Shown: positions 1 to 8,461, counted from the first letter of the stretch. The stretch is DNA of 64,000 nucleotides from Kluyvera ascorbata_C (GCF_044197065.1 NZ_JBIQOI010000001.1:186001-250000), one strand, 5' to 3'. Notes: generated from the letters alone by a model not told the origin. Translations and numbers: made by a program.

Positions 1-296
1 TGACCGTGGCCTCTCCCGCGACCACGATGATCGTCACGGTCGCGCCAGCCTTCACGATAGCCGCGCTCATAGGCTTTGCGTTTATCCCAGCCTCGGTGCC
101 AGCCGTTATCGCGGTGATACCAGTTCCGATGCCAGTAATCACGGTCGCGCCAGCGGCCGCCGTCCCAGTAGTTACCGTAATTATCGCGATCGCCAATTTG
201 TAATTTTACGGATGGCAGCAGGGTGATTTCACCAGCATTCGCGAACATCGGGGCCGATGCTATCAACACTGCCGCCAGAATCAGTGACCTGAACAT
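1..296 (-). CDS. ypeC: YpeC-like DUF2502 secreted protein, 3' end cut by window edge
   Basis: The reading frame on the minus strand starts at ATG 294-296 and is still open at base 1, so about 98 codons are visible and the C-terminus is missing. It begins with a typical signal peptide (MFRSLILAAVLIASAPMFANA, cleavage expected after residue 21). The mature part is extremely rich in Trp, Arg, Asp, His, Gly and Tyr, with repeated WRDRDYWH-like stretches, which is the hallmark of the DUF2502 family that includes E. coli YpeC. In E. coli ypeC also lies next to yfeO and glk, so synteny agrees. The molecular role is unknown; an envelope location is inferred from the signal peptide. Confidence 0.75.
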   Translation of the reverse strand, partial: MFRSLILAAVLIASAPMFANAGEITLLPSVKLQIGDRDNYGNYWDGGRWRDRDYWHRNWYHRDNGWHRGWDKRKAYERGYREGWRDRDDHRGRGRGHG

Positions 297-422
297 ACTT
301 CTCTCCTATTACGATCGTGGCCTGAAAGGCCTGTTAACGCAATATTACAATTCGGTAAATACCCGGATTATTGGTGTAACTCTTAAATCGCCAGGAGAGA
401 GCACTTTTTGCTAAATTCGCTG

Positions 423-1421
423 TTATTTTATACCGCTCAAAATACGATCAATGTCGGCACATTCCTGCGCGCTGAAAAGACGGTTTTCTAGCATGCCGAC
501 GGCGTCATCAAGCTGTGCGGTCTTACTGGCGCCAATCAGAACTGACGTGACCGCCTGTTGACGCAGTACCCATGCCAGCGCCATCTGCGATAGCTTCTGT
601 CCGCGCTGTTCGGCCATCGTGTTGAGCTGGCGTACGGCCTCGAGCTTGCCGTCAGTCAGTTGCTCAGGCTTCAGGAAGATACTGCCGCTGGCGGCGCGGG
701 AATCGGCCGGAATGCCGTGCAGGTAGCGGTCGGTGAGTTGACCCCCAGCCAAGGGTGAAAAGGCAATACAGCCCACACCTTCTTGCTTCAGCACCTGAAG
801 CAGGCCGTTTTCTGCACCGCGCTCAAGCATTGAGTACTTCGGCTGGTGAATAAGACACGGCGTGCCGAGATCGTTAAGAATTGCAATCGCCTGGCTTGCC
901 AGTTCAGCCGGATAATTGGAAAGCCCAATGTACAGTGCTTTACCCTGGCGAACGATATGATCCAGCGCGCGCATGGTTTCCAGCAGCGGCGTTTCCGGGT
1001 CTGGACGGTGGTGGTAGAAGATATCAACATACTCCAGCCCCATTCGCTTAAGGCTTTGATCAAGACTGGAAATCAGATATTTACGAGAACCCCAATCGCC
1101 GTATGGACCGTCCCACATGGTATAACCGGCCTTAGTGGAGATAATCAGCTCATCGCGATAGGGCAGAAAATCCTCTCGCAGAATACGGCCAAAGTTGCTT
1201 TCAGCTGAACCTGGAGGTGGCCCGTAGTTATTGGCTAAATCGAAATGGGTGATGCCAAGGTCGAATGCATGGTGCAGCAGCTGGCGGCTATTTTCGACCC
1301 GCGTTTCGTCACCAAAGTTGTGCCATAGCCCCAATGAAACGGCTGGTAGCTTGAGGCCGCTATTGCCGCAGCGCTGAAACGTCATGGTTTCATAACGCGT
1401 GGGACTTGCCTGGTAAACCAT
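423..1421 (-). CDS. Aldo/keto reductase, YghZ (L-glyceraldehyde 3-phosphate reductase) type
   Basis: 332-residue NADPH-dependent aldo/keto reductase. The TIM-barrel family signatures are in order: N-terminal substrate strand with GLWHNFG, the catalytic region HFDLANNYGPPPGSAE (Asp and Tyr of the tetrad), the Lys in STKAGY, the His in IFYHHRPDP, and a C-terminal NADPH segment VLIGASKTAQLDDAV. These motifs match the YghZ/AKR14 group (about 346 aa) that reduces L-glyceraldehyde 3-phosphate and methylglyoxal. The ATG is preceded by GGAGGACACA, a good ribosome binding site. It is divergent from ipdC and shares its 169-bp control region. The exact substrate is not determined by sequence. Confidence 0.8.
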   Translation of the reverse strand: MVYQASPTRYETMTFQRCGNSGLKLPAVSLGLWHNFGDETRVENSRQLLHHAFDLGITHFDLANNYGPPPGSAESNFGRILREDFLPYRDELIISTKAGYTMWDGPYGDWGSRKYLISSLDQSLKRMGLEYVDIFYHHRPDPETPLLETMRALDHIVRQGKALYIGLSNYPAELASQAIAILNDLGTPCLIHQPKYSMLERGAENGLLQVLKQEGVGCIAFSPLAGGQLTDRYLHGIPADSRAASGSIFLKPEQLTDGKLEAVRQLNTMAEQRGQKLSQMALAWVLRQQAVTSVLIGASKTAQLDDAVGMLENRLFSAQECADIDRILSGIK

Positions 1422-1444
1422 TGTGTCCTCCAGATTATCCGGTT

Positions 1445-1460
1445 GTGTATACGCTTACAC
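1445..1460. promoter_or_regulatory. Perfect inverted repeat GTGTA-N6-TACAC upstream of the aldo/keto reductase
   Basis: GTGTA (1445-1449) and TACAC (1456-1460) are exact inverted halves separated by six bases. The site lies 24 bp upstream of the reductase start codon and within the shared control region with ipdC. It has the shape of a dimer-binding operator, but I cannot name the regulator. Confidence 0.35.
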
Positions 1461-1496
1461 TAACCAATGTCCATCGGCTCGTACACTCCTGAAATC

Positions 1497-1514
1497 TGTA
1501 AAATTAGCTTTCCA
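1497..1514. promoter_or_regulatory. Candidate TyrR box upstream of ipdC
   Basis: TGTAAA-N6-TTTCCA matches the TyrR strong-box consensus TGTAAA-N6-TTTACA at 10 of 12 positions. It lies 77 bp upstream of the ipdC start. TyrR control of ipdC by aromatic amino acids is established in Enterobacter cloacae, so the match is meaningful, though binding here is inferred. Confidence 0.5.
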
Positions 1515-1590
1515 GAGGACTTTCTTATGAATTCTGGACAGCCTTAACACTTCTTCAATACTCAAAGGAACAGCTGACTGGAGGAGGTGC

Positions 1591-3255
1591 ATGATGACAA
1601 CGTCCTATACCGTGGCAGATTACCTGCTAGACCGCCTCGCCGACTGCGGCGTTGACCACCTGTTTGGCGTCCCCGGAGACTACAACCTCCAGTTTCTCGA
1701 CCATGTTATTGCCCACCGCCAGATACGCTGGGTCGGCTGTGCCAACGAACTCAACGCCGCCTATGCCGCCGATGGCTATGCGCGGATGCAGGGCTGCGGG
1801 GCACTGCTCACCACCTTTGGTGTCGGGGAACTTAGCGCGCTGAACGGGGTAGCGGGAAGCTTTGCCGAACACGTCCCGGTGCTGCATATCGTCGGGGCGC
1901 CCAGTACTGGCGCACAGCAGCGACGTGAGTGTTTACACCACACGTTGGGGGATGGCAATTTTGACCATTTTCGCCAGATGAGCGCCCCGGTTTCGGTGGC
2001 TCAGGGCGTGCTGGATGCGGCTAACGCTCGCGATGAAATTGACCGGGTGCTGCGTGATATTGTGCGCCACAGCCGCCCTGGTTATCTCCTGCTACCGGCG
2101 GATATCGCTTCACTGCCGACCTCACGTCCTGTAAACGCTCTCACCGCGCACAATGCACCGGCAGACGCAACTGAACTGGCCGAGTTTGTCTCTCATGCCC
2201 GCGCTTTGCTGCGCGACGGTCGCCGCGTGTCGCTGCTGGCGGATGTGCTGGCGCTACGCTTTGGCCTTCAGTCGACGTTAAACAAATGGGTAGATGCGGT
2301 GCCGATCCCTCACGCCACGATGCTAATGGGGAAAGGACTATTTAATGAGGCTCACGCGGGGTTTGTGGGGACTTACAGCGGCGGGGCGAGCCTGCCGGAG
2401 ACGCGCGCGGCGATTGAAGATGCTGACGTTATCTTTTGCATCGGCACCTGTTTTACCGACACCATCACCGCAGGCTTTACCCACCATATACCGGTGGAGA
2501 AATCCATTGAGATCCAACCTTCTGCGGCGCGAGTCGGCAAGCGCTGGTTTAGCGGGATAAGTATGCAGGAGGCGGTTAACGCGCTTATCACGCTGAGTCG
2601 CGACGTCTCGGCTCAGTGGCAAATCCAGCCGGCCCGGGTGATGACGTCCGCGTCAGCGGATAACGGGCATCTGACCCAGCGCCATTTCTGGCAGACGCTG
2701 GAGAAATACCTTCAGCCGCACGACATTTTACTGGGTGACCAGGGGACGGCGGCGTTTGGCCTTGCTGACCTGACGCTGCCGCAGGGGGCGAGCCTGATTG
2801 TTCAACCGCTGTGGGGCTCGATTGGCTATACGCTGCCTGCCGCGTTTGGCGCGCAGACCTCGCAGCCGGACAGACGCGTGGTGCTGGTAGTGGGGGACGG
2901 TGCGGCGCAGTTGACCATTCAGGAGCTCAGTTCAATGCTGCGTGATGGGCTCCGTCCATTGATTCTGCTGCTGAATAATGAAGGCTACACCGTGGAGCGC
3001 GCGATCCACGGCCCGGAACAACGCTACAACGATATCAGCCTGTGGAACTGGACCCAGATCCCGCAAGCGCTCAACCTGGACTGCCAGGCCGAGTGCTGGA
3101 AGGTGACCAATGCGTCGCAGCTCAACGATGCGCTGACCCGCGCGGCACGGGGTGACAAGCTGATGTTGCTCGAAGTCATGTTGCCAAAAATGGACATTCC
3201 TCCGCTGCTAAAAGCCGTCACCCAGGCGCTGGAAGCGCGCAACAGCGGGCATTAA
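1591..3255 (+). CDS. ipdC: Indole-3-pyruvate decarboxylase (thiamine diphosphate enzyme)
   Basis: 554-residue cytoplasmic ThDP enzyme converting indole-3-pyruvate to indole-3-acetaldehyde, the key step of the indole-pyruvate route to auxin; relatives also decarboxylate phenylpyruvate and pyruvate. Visible features: the ThDP-activating Glu at residue 53 (CANELNAAYAADGYAR), the catalytic His pair at 116-117 (LHHTLGDG), and the Mg/ThDP motif GDG near residue 434 followed by LNNEGYTVERAIHG. The sequence is closely similar along its whole length to E. cloacae IpdC (about 552 aa). GGAGGAGGTGC precedes the double ATG at 1591/1594; either could be used. It overlaps the convergent yfeO by four bases. 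In E. cloacae ipdC also sits near glk. Confidence 0.92.
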   Translation: MMTTSYTVADYLLDRLADCGVDHLFGVPGDYNLQFLDHVIAHRQIRWVGCANELNAAYAADGYARMQGCGALLTTFGVGELSALNGVAGSFAEHVPVLHIVGAPSTGAQQRRECLHHTLGDGNFDHFRQMSAPVSVAQGVLDAANARDEIDRVLRDIVRHSRPGYLLLPADIASLPTSRPVNALTAHNAPADATELAEFVSHARALLRDGRRVSLLADVLALRFGLQSTLNKWVDAVPIPHATMLMGKGLFNEAHAGFVGTYSGGASLPETRAAIEDADVIFCIGTCFTDTITAGFTHHIPVEKSIEIQPSAARVGKRWFSGISMQEAVNALITLSRDVSAQWQIQPARVMTSASADNGHLTQRHFWQTLEKYLQPHDILLGDQGTAAFGLADLTLPQGASLIVQPLWGSIGYTLPAAFGAQTSQPDRRVVLVVGDGAAQLTIQELSSMLRDGLRPLILLLNNEGYTVERAIHGPEQRYNDISLWNWTQIPQALNLDCQAECWKVTNASQLNDALTRAARGDKLMLLEVMLPKMDIPPLLKAVTQALEARNSGH

Positions 3256-4490
3256 TCCTTTTGTTTGCGCGGCACCATCATCGTCGGTTTACCCGCCAGC
3301 AGGAGCCAGGCGGGGAGCATGACGATACACAGCAGTGGGAGCAGCGTGGTATCAGGCACGACGACGGCGGCCATAAACAGGCTCAACCACGCATCGCGGG
3401 TGACCACCAGAACTAGCCCCAGAATGGCGCAGGAGACGGTAATCGCCGCCGGAACGGCGTCAACGTGCGCGTGGAGCATCAGACCGAGTGCGACGGCGAC
3501 AAATACCGCCGGGAAGATGCGACCACCGCGGAAACCGCAGGCGGCGGCAACGACCAGCGCCGCCAGCTTGCTGAGCGCAAATAGCATATAGTCGCCCGCG
3601 CCGAAGGATTGTCCGGCCGTTAGCCTCTGCATCTCATCCAGCCCTTTAAATAGCGTAATCGGGCCGCCAACGGTGCCGATAATCCCCAACACAAAACCGC
3701 CCACGCCGAGGATAATGACCGGATGCTTCAAACGATGCACCAGCGAGTGCAGGTGGGGCAGGCACCAGACCGCCACCATACCGATGGCGATAGCAAAGAC
3801 GGCCACGATAGCGCCGCTGAAAATGTCGACCAGACGCAGGCCCTGATAGGGCTCAATTGGCAGAGAAAATTGCGGATGGAAGAACATGCCGGTGGTTAAC
3901 GCCCCGGCGGCAGCGGCGAGCAGGGGAGCAAACAGCCTATCCCACAGCGGGGAATCATTATTGCTCGTCAGCGTCTGGGAGAAAATCAGCGCGGCGGCAA
4001 CCGGCGTACCAAACAGTGCGCCGATGGTGCCGGCGGCGGCGAGAATGGTCCAGTCCAGCGAACTCACGCGCGGGAAAAAGCGGGCGCCGAGCGCCACGGC
4101 TAGCGCAATGTTCACTGACATAATGGGATGTTCAGGACCGAGGCTGACGCCACCCGCCAGCCCGATAATTAAGGCGATGGTCAGGCCCGGCAGATGAGAC
4201 GGCGGAACCGCCGCGCCGATGAGCGGCTCACTGGCAGGGTCCGGGCCAGCATGGCCGGGACTATAGCGAATGACCAGACCGACGGCGATGCCGGTCAGGG
4301 TCAGCATCAGGATTATCCAGAACGGTGAATCAAAGGATACGCCGAACACGGCGGGCAGATTACGCCACAGCAGGTGTTGCAGCACGGCCGCTATTTTCAT
4401 CACCACAATCAATATCAGGCTGGAAGCGACGCCGATAAGCACAGCGGGAACAGAGAGCAACAACATTGTTCGGGCTCGCGGGTGGAGCAT
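3252..4490 (-). CDS. yfeO: Putative ClC-family ion channel YfeO
   Basis: 412-residue polytopic inner-membrane protein matching E. coli YfeO (418 aa) end to end. It carries ClC-family hallmarks: the GLAGGVSLGPEHP segment corresponding to the GxxxGPE selectivity motif with the gating Glu, GTIGALFGTPVAAALIFSQ, and GFRGGRIFPAVFVAVALG. About ten hydrophobic segments span the chain. ClC proteins move chloride or fluoride, as channels or proton antiporters; the ion here is unknown. AAGGA lies ahead of the ATG. It ends convergently on ipdC with a four-base overlap and is divergent from glk. Confidence 0.88.
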   Translation of the reverse strand: MLHPRARTMLLLSVPAVLIGVASSLILIVVMKIAAVLQHLLWRNLPAVFGVSFDSPFWIILMLTLTGIAVGLVIRYSPGHAGPDPASEPLIGAAVPPSHLPGLTIALIIGLAGGVSLGPEHPIMSVNIALAVALGARFFPRVSSLDWTILAAAGTIGALFGTPVAAALIFSQTLTSNNDSPLWDRLFAPLLAAAAGALTTGMFFHPQFSLPIEPYQGLRLVDIFSGAIVAVFAIAIGMVAVWCLPHLHSLVHRLKHPVIILGVGGFVLGIIGTVGGPITLFKGLDEMQRLTAGQSFGAGDYMLFALSKLAALVVAAACGFRGGRIFPAVFVAVALGLMLHAHVDAVPAAITVSCAILGLVLVVTRDAWLSLFMAAVVVPDTTLLPLLCIVMLPAWLLLAGKPTMMVPRKQKD

Positions 4491-4560
4491 GTTTTTATCC
4501 TTTTAACTGAATGCTGCGGTTACTTTGCATTTTCCTGCGTTTACGTTCAGCGCAAATGGT

Positions 4561-4575
4561 GCTGAAACGATACGG
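4561..4575. promoter_or_regulatory. Candidate Cra (FruR) site upstream of glk
   Basis: GCTGAAACGATACGG fits the Cra consensus (TGAAWCGNTT-like). It lies about 150 bp upstream of the glk start, in the gap between divergent yfeO and glk. E. coli glk is a known Cra target. The match is by eye only. Confidence 0.45.
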
Positions 4576-4727
4576 CGCTACGGCCTGTGCATCTGATAAA
4601 AATGACGCAAAAAATGTGACCTGGATCGATAATCCTGGGGTGCTCACACAAACGTCATTGTCGTGAAAGCGCCTTGAATTTACAGTGTGACAAAGATTTA
4701 TTCTGACTTTAGCGGAGCCGTAACGGA

Positions 4728-5693
4728 ATGACAAAGTTTGCTTTAGTGGGTGATGTTGGGGGCACCAATGCGCGTCTGGCATTGTGCGATTTAGCCAGCG
4801 GTGAAATTTCGCAGGCGAAAACCTATTCCGGCCTTGATTATCCAAGCCTGGAAGCCGTAGTCCGCGTCTATCTTGACGAGCATAACGTGTCGGTTGAAGA
4901 CGGCTGCATCGCTATTGCCTGCCCGATTACCGGCGACTGGGTGGCGATGACCAACCACACCTGGCAGTTCTCCATTGCGGAAATGAAGAAAAACCTCGGT
5001 TTCTCTCATCTTGAAATCATCAACGACTTTACCGCGGTCTCGATGGCGATTCCGATGCTGAAAAAAGAGCATCTGATCCAGTTTGGCGGCACCGAACCGG
5101 TTGAAGGTAAACCGATTGCCGTCTACGGCGCGGGCACCGGCCTTGGCGTCGCGCATCTGGTTCACGTCGACAAACGCTGGGTCAGCCTGCCAGGTGAAGG
5201 TGGTCACGTCGATTTCGCGCCGAATAGCGAAGAAGAAGGGATTATCCTTGAAGTACTGCGTGAAGAGATTGGCCACGTTTCCGCCGAGCGCGTGCTCTCC
5301 GGCCCGGGTCTCATTAACCTTTACCGGGCAATTGTGAAGTCCGACAACCGCGTGCCGGAAAACTACAAGCCGAAGGATATTACCGAACGTGCGCTGGCTG
5401 ACACTTGCACCGATTGTCGTCGTGCGCTGTCGCTGTTCTGCGTCATTATGGGCCGTTTTGGCGGTGACCTGGCGCTCACCCTCGGCACCTTCGGCGGCGT
5501 TTATATCGCCGGTGGTATCGTGCCGCGCTTCCTCGAGTTCTTCAAAGCCTCCGGTTTCCGCGGCGGGTTTGAAGATAAAGGCCGCTTTAAAGATTACGTT
5601 CACCCGATCCCGGTCTACCTGATTGTTCACGACAATCCCGGCTTGCTCGGTTCCGGCGCGCATCTTCGTCAAACGCTGGGCCAGATTCTGTAA
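4728..5693 (+). CDS. glk: Glucokinase
   Basis: 321-residue cytoplasmic enzyme phosphorylating glucose to glucose 6-phosphate with ATP, important for glucose freed inside the cell (for example from maltose or trehalose) and bypassing the PTS. The N-terminal phosphate loop GDVGGTNARLAL starts at residue 8, the sugar-binding NDFTAVSMAIP and GAGTGLGVAHL segments follow, and LPGEGGHVDFAP carries the conserved Glu and His. Length and sequence equal E. coli Glk (321 aa). The start ATG follows AGCGGAG. Single gene, ending in a strong terminator. Confidence 0.97.
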   Translation: MTKFALVGDVGGTNARLALCDLASGEISQAKTYSGLDYPSLEAVVRVYLDEHNVSVEDGCIAIACPITGDWVAMTNHTWQFSIAEMKKNLGFSHLEIINDFTAVSMAIPMLKKEHLIQFGGTEPVEGKPIAVYGAGTGLGVAHLVHVDKRWVSLPGEGGHVDFAPNSEEEGIILEVLREEIGHVSAERVLSGPGLINLYRAIVKSDNRVPENYKPKDITERALADTCTDCRRALSLFCVIMGRFGGDLALTLGTFGGVYIAGGIVPRFLEFFKASGFRGGFEDKGRFKDYVHPIPVYLIVHDNPGLLGSGAHLRQTLGQIL

Positions 5694-5711
5694 TCTCGAC
5701 CTTATAACACG

Positions 5712-5741
5712 AAAAAAAACCGCGTTATTCGCGGTTTTTTT
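5712..5741. terminator. Bidirectional rho-independent terminator between glk and mesD
   Basis: A run of eight A, stem CCGCG / CGCGG with loop TTATT, then a run of seven T. It can end both glk (plus) and the convergent mesD (minus, stop at 5746). Confidence 0.9.
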
Positions 5742-5745
5742 ATTT

Positions 5746-6792
5746 CTACGCCAGAGGCGGTTTTCGACCCAGGATCTCTTTACGTATAATCTCGGCCCCC
5801 GCGTTCAACGCCTTGAGCTTGCCACGCGCTACCTGACGAGGCAGCGGCGCCATACCGCAGTTGGTTGATGGGTAGAGGTTCTCTGCATCGACGAACTGCA
5901 GGGCTTTGCGCAGCGTATTGGCCACCTCTTCAGGTGTTTCAATCGCGTGGTTTGCCACGTCAATGGCCCCAACCATCACCTTTTTGCCGCGAATCAACTC
6001 CAGCAGATCCATCGGTACGCGGGAGTTGTGGCACTCCAGCGAGATAATATCGATATTCGAAGATTGCAGCTTAGGGAATGCTTCTTCGTACTGACGCCAC
6101 TCTGAACCCAGCGTTTTCTTCCAGTCGGTGTTGGCCTTAATGCCGTAGCCGTAGCAGATGTGCACCGCGGTTTCACACTTCAGACCTTCGATAGCGCGCT
6201 CTAATGCCGCGATACCCCAATCATTTACCTCATCAAAGAACACGTTAAACGCCGGTTCATCAAACTGGATAATATCCACGCCTGCGGCTTCTAACTCGCG
6301 AGCTTCCTGGTTGAGGATTTTGGCAAACTCCCACGCCAGCTTCTCGCGGCTTTTGTAGTGGTTGTCATACAGGGTATCAATCATGGTCATCGGCCCCGGC
6401 AGCGCCCACTTGATAGGCTGCTTGGTGAGCTGACGCAGGTAGCGCGCATCGTCAACAAATACGGGCTTTTGACGCGCCACTTCGCCGACAACCGTCGGCA
6501 CGCTGGCATCGTAGCGGTTACGGATTTTTACGATCTCGCGTTTTTCAAAATCCACGCCGCTCAGGTGTTCAATAAATGTGGTCACGAAGTGCTGACGGGT
6601 CTGCTCGCCGTCGCTAACGATATCAATACCGGCCAGCAGCTGTTCTTGCAGGGAGAGACGCAGCGCATCCTGTTTCCCTTCAACTAACTCGTCGTTCTGT
6701 AATTTCCATGGTGACCACAGCGTCTCGGGTTGAGCAAGCCAGGACGGTTTCGGCAGGCTGCCAGCGGTGGAAGTCGGGAGCAATGTTTTCAT
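5746..6792 (-). CDS. mesD: MetE-like core methionine synthase, MesD type
   Basis: 348-residue protein of the cobalamin-independent methionine synthase (MetE C-terminal) fold. It lacks the N-terminal half of the about 750-residue MetE. Zinc and substrate-type motifs are present: GSLPKPSW near the start, SDGEQTRQHF, IQFDEPAFN, AVHICYGYG (His and Cys ligands), ISLECHNSR, and PSTNCGMAPL (distal Cys). The preceding gene encodes a DUF1852 protein. This pairing is the signature of MesD plus MesX, a folate-independent methionine synthase that needs oxygen; the methyl donor is not known to me. The ATG at 6792 is preceded by AGG; a TTG at 6822 overlapping the mesX stop is possible but less likely. Confidence 0.75.
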   Translation of the reverse strand: MKTLLPTSTAGSLPKPSWLAQPETLWSPWKLQNDELVEGKQDALRLSLQEQLLAGIDIVSDGEQTRQHFVTTFIEHLSGVDFEKREIVKIRNRYDASVPTVVGEVARQKPVFVDDARYLRQLTKQPIKWALPGPMTMIDTLYDNHYKSREKLAWEFAKILNQEARELEAAGVDIIQFDEPAFNVFFDEVNDWGIAALERAIEGLKCETAVHICYGYGIKANTDWKKTLGSEWRQYEEAFPKLQSSNIDIISLECHNSRVPMDLLELIRGKKVMVGAIDVANHAIETPEEVANTLRKALQFVDAENLYPSTNCGMAPLPRQVARGKLKALNAGAEIIRKEILGRKPPLA

Positions 6793-6818
6793 ATTCAATA
6801 ACCTGATATTTTCGTTAA

Positions 6819-7802
6819 TCAAAGAGCGTAGTTAGCGGACCATTGCTCAAGAATGTGCTGATATGGCTTGATAAAGTGCTCTTCGGTAAATTTCCCCTGC
6901 TCAATCGCTAAGCGGCTGCGCTCTTCACGGTCATAAACAATTTTGGTCAAGGAGTGATCCTGTTGGTTCAGGTCTGGCTGATAGCACAGGCCCGCCGCCG
7001 AGTTGGCATTGTAAATTTCCGGGCGATAAATCTTCTGGAACGTCTCCATGGTGCTGATGGTGCTGATAAGCTCCAGGCTGGTGTAATCACTCAGCAGGTC
7101 ACCGGAGAAGAAAAACGCCAGCGGCGCAACGCTGTTTTGTGGCATGAAATAGCGCACTTTCAGGCCCATCTTGCCGAAATACTGTTCGGTAAGGGATGCG
7201 CTGCTCGGCTGGTATTCAATGCCCAGTACCGGGTGCTCATTGCCCGTGCGGCGATAGATATCTTTGCTCGACACGCTAAGGCAGATAACCGGCGATTTTT
7301 TAAAGTTCGCTTTGTACTCGGGTGAGTTGGCAAAATGCTTAAAGATATTGCCGTGCAGCTCGCCAAAGGTATCTGGAATGTTAAATTCGGCTTTGTTTTT
7401 ATTATGCTCCAGCAGCAATACGCTGAAGTCATAATCACGCACGTAGGAAGAGAAGTTATTGCCAACAATACCTTCGATACGTTCGTTGGTTTTCTTATCA
7501 ACAATATGGGTTTTCAATATTTCGATGGCCGGAAACGCTGTCGTTTTACCTTCCGCGTCAATATTCATCTCAACGGAAATAATCTCAAGCTCAACGCCAT
7601 AACGATCGCCTTTAGGGTTATCCCAATGTGCTAACGTATTGAAACGATTGTCAATCATCTTCAGCGTATTGCGCAGGTTCTCCTGACGGTTTTCCCCACG
7701 AGCCAGATTCGCGAAGTTCGTGGTAATACGCGTATTTTCTGACGGGTTATAGTTTTCGTCGAAGGTGCTGCTCTTGATAGTAAAGGTAAAATCTTTATTC
7801 AT
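6819..7802 (-). CDS. mesX: DUF1852 protein, MesX partner of MesD methionine synthase
   Basis: 327-residue protein starting MNKDFTFTIKSSTFDENY. It matches the DUF1852 family, renamed MesX where genetics showed it is required with MesD for methionine synthesis. No membrane segment or signal peptide. His, Asp and Glu are frequent, but I cannot assign a metal site or chemistry from sequence; an oxygenase-like role is only a suggestion. Its stop lies 26 bases before the preferred mesD start, so the two are one operon. In-frame starts also exist at 7814 (MTETMNK) and 7844 (GTG); none has a strong ribosome site, and 7802 has the best purine stretch (ACAGAGACG). Confidence 0.72.
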   Translation of the reverse strand: MNKDFTFTIKSSTFDENYNPSENTRITTNFANLARGENRQENLRNTLKMIDNRFNTLAHWDNPKGDRYGVELEIISVEMNIDAEGKTTAFPAIEILKTHIVDKKTNERIEGIVGNNFSSYVRDYDFSVLLLEHNKNKAEFNIPDTFGELHGNIFKHFANSPEYKANFKKSPVICLSVSSKDIYRRTGNEHPVLGIEYQPSSASLTEQYFGKMGLKVRYFMPQNSVAPLAFFFSGDLLSDYTSLELISTISTMETFQKIYRPEIYNANSAAGLCYQPDLNQQDHSLTKIVYDREERSRLAIEQGKFTEEHFIKPYQHILEQWSANYAL

Positions 7803-7854
7803 CGTCTCTGTCATCCCGAGTGCTGATATGAAAATTAAATTCACTTACTGATTG

Positions 7855-7872
7855 CCAGAGTTCGTGCTCTGG
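7855..7872. promoter_or_regulatory. Dyad CCAGAG-TTCGTG-CTCTGG upstream of mesX
   Basis: Perfect six-base inverted arms with a six-base centre, 53 bp upstream of the chosen mesX start. It could be an operator or a leader hairpin for the mesX-mesD operon. No match to the MetJ box is seen. Confidence 0.35.
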
Positions 7873-7939
7873 TTTTCTCATTCAGCCGTCTTAATGTTGC
7901 CGATAAGTTAATGTTGATAATTTATGCCAGAGGTGGTGA

Positions 7940-7996
7940 ATGAGGGAAAGCGACTTAATTTCAATGCAACATGAGGGAAGTTCATGATGAGGGAAA
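7940..7996. repeat. Three direct repeats ATGAGGGAA upstream of mesX
   Basis: ATGAGGGAA occurs at 7940, 7971 and 7987 in the same orientation (spacing 31 and 16 bp). The cluster lies 138-194 bp upstream of mesX in a gap that otherwise holds no gene. It looks like a set of activator or repressor half-sites; the protein is unknown. Confidence 0.4.
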
Positions 7997-8037
7997 ACGG
8001 TGAAAAAGAGAGCTGGATCACGAAAGGCCGCAGCGGG

Positions 8038-8064
8038 TTCTCCGGTGTGTTTTACACCGGAGAA
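8038..8064. terminator. Stable hairpin downstream of the tautomerase gene
   Basis: Eleven-base perfect stem TTCTCCGGTGT / ACACCGGAGAA around the loop GTTTT, six bases past the tautomerase stop. There is no T-run on either strand, so it may act by protecting mRNA ends or as a weak terminator. Confidence 0.5.
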
Positions 8065-8069
8065 TAGGG

Positions 8070-8456
8070 CTAATCAAGCTCTGAGAGCATCTGACCGTTG
8101 CTGAAGCTCCAGTCATCGGCAGTATTGAACTGAATCATCACCATCACATCATCAGGAGAAATATTCATCTTTGCAGTGAGCCGTTCACATAGCGTCCTGC
8201 AAAGGTTTTTCTTTTGCATTGATGAACGCGGTTTCCCGGCAAGAATATGAAATTGAATAAAGTTGTCGCTACGCCCCGCGCTGTAATAGTGGCTATCAAA
8301 CACGCGCTGGTTTGCCGACAGCGTTTCAAACACCTGAAAGCGATCGTGGGGTGGAACGGAAAATTCATCTTCAAGACTTTGCTGCAGAATGTCAGAAATC
8401 TGCACTATCTGTGCGTTGCTGTAGCCCTGGCGCAAGGTAATCCGGGTAAATGGCAT
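8070..8456 (-). CDS. Tautomerase-superfamily protein
   Basis: Starting at the ATG giving MPFTRITLRQGYS, the product is 128 residues. After Met removal, Pro is residue 1, which is the catalytic base of the 4-oxalocrotonate tautomerase/MSAD superfamily. The length is that of the two-unit fused YusQ/MSAD-like group rather than the about 60-residue single-domain enzymes. A longer frame starting at 8507 overlaps the upstream gene and would bury the Pro, so it was not chosen. The start lies five bases after the stop of the carboxymuconolactone-decarboxylase-like gene, so the two form an operon, probably ruled by the divergent LysR regulator. Substrate unknown. Confidence 0.75.
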   Translation of the reverse strand: MPFTRITLRQGYSNAQIVQISDILQQSLEDEFSVPPHDRFQVFETLSANQRVFDSHYYSAGRSDNFIQFHILAGKPRSSMQKKNLCRTLCERLTAKMNISPDDVMVMIQFNTADDWSFSNGQMLSELD

Positions 8457-8461
8457 CGTCG

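Noticed and set aside
4791..5672. 293-codon open frame antisense to glk
   Set aside because: Shadow of a strongly coding plus-strand gene with clear glucokinase motifs; the product has no family features and no ribosome site.
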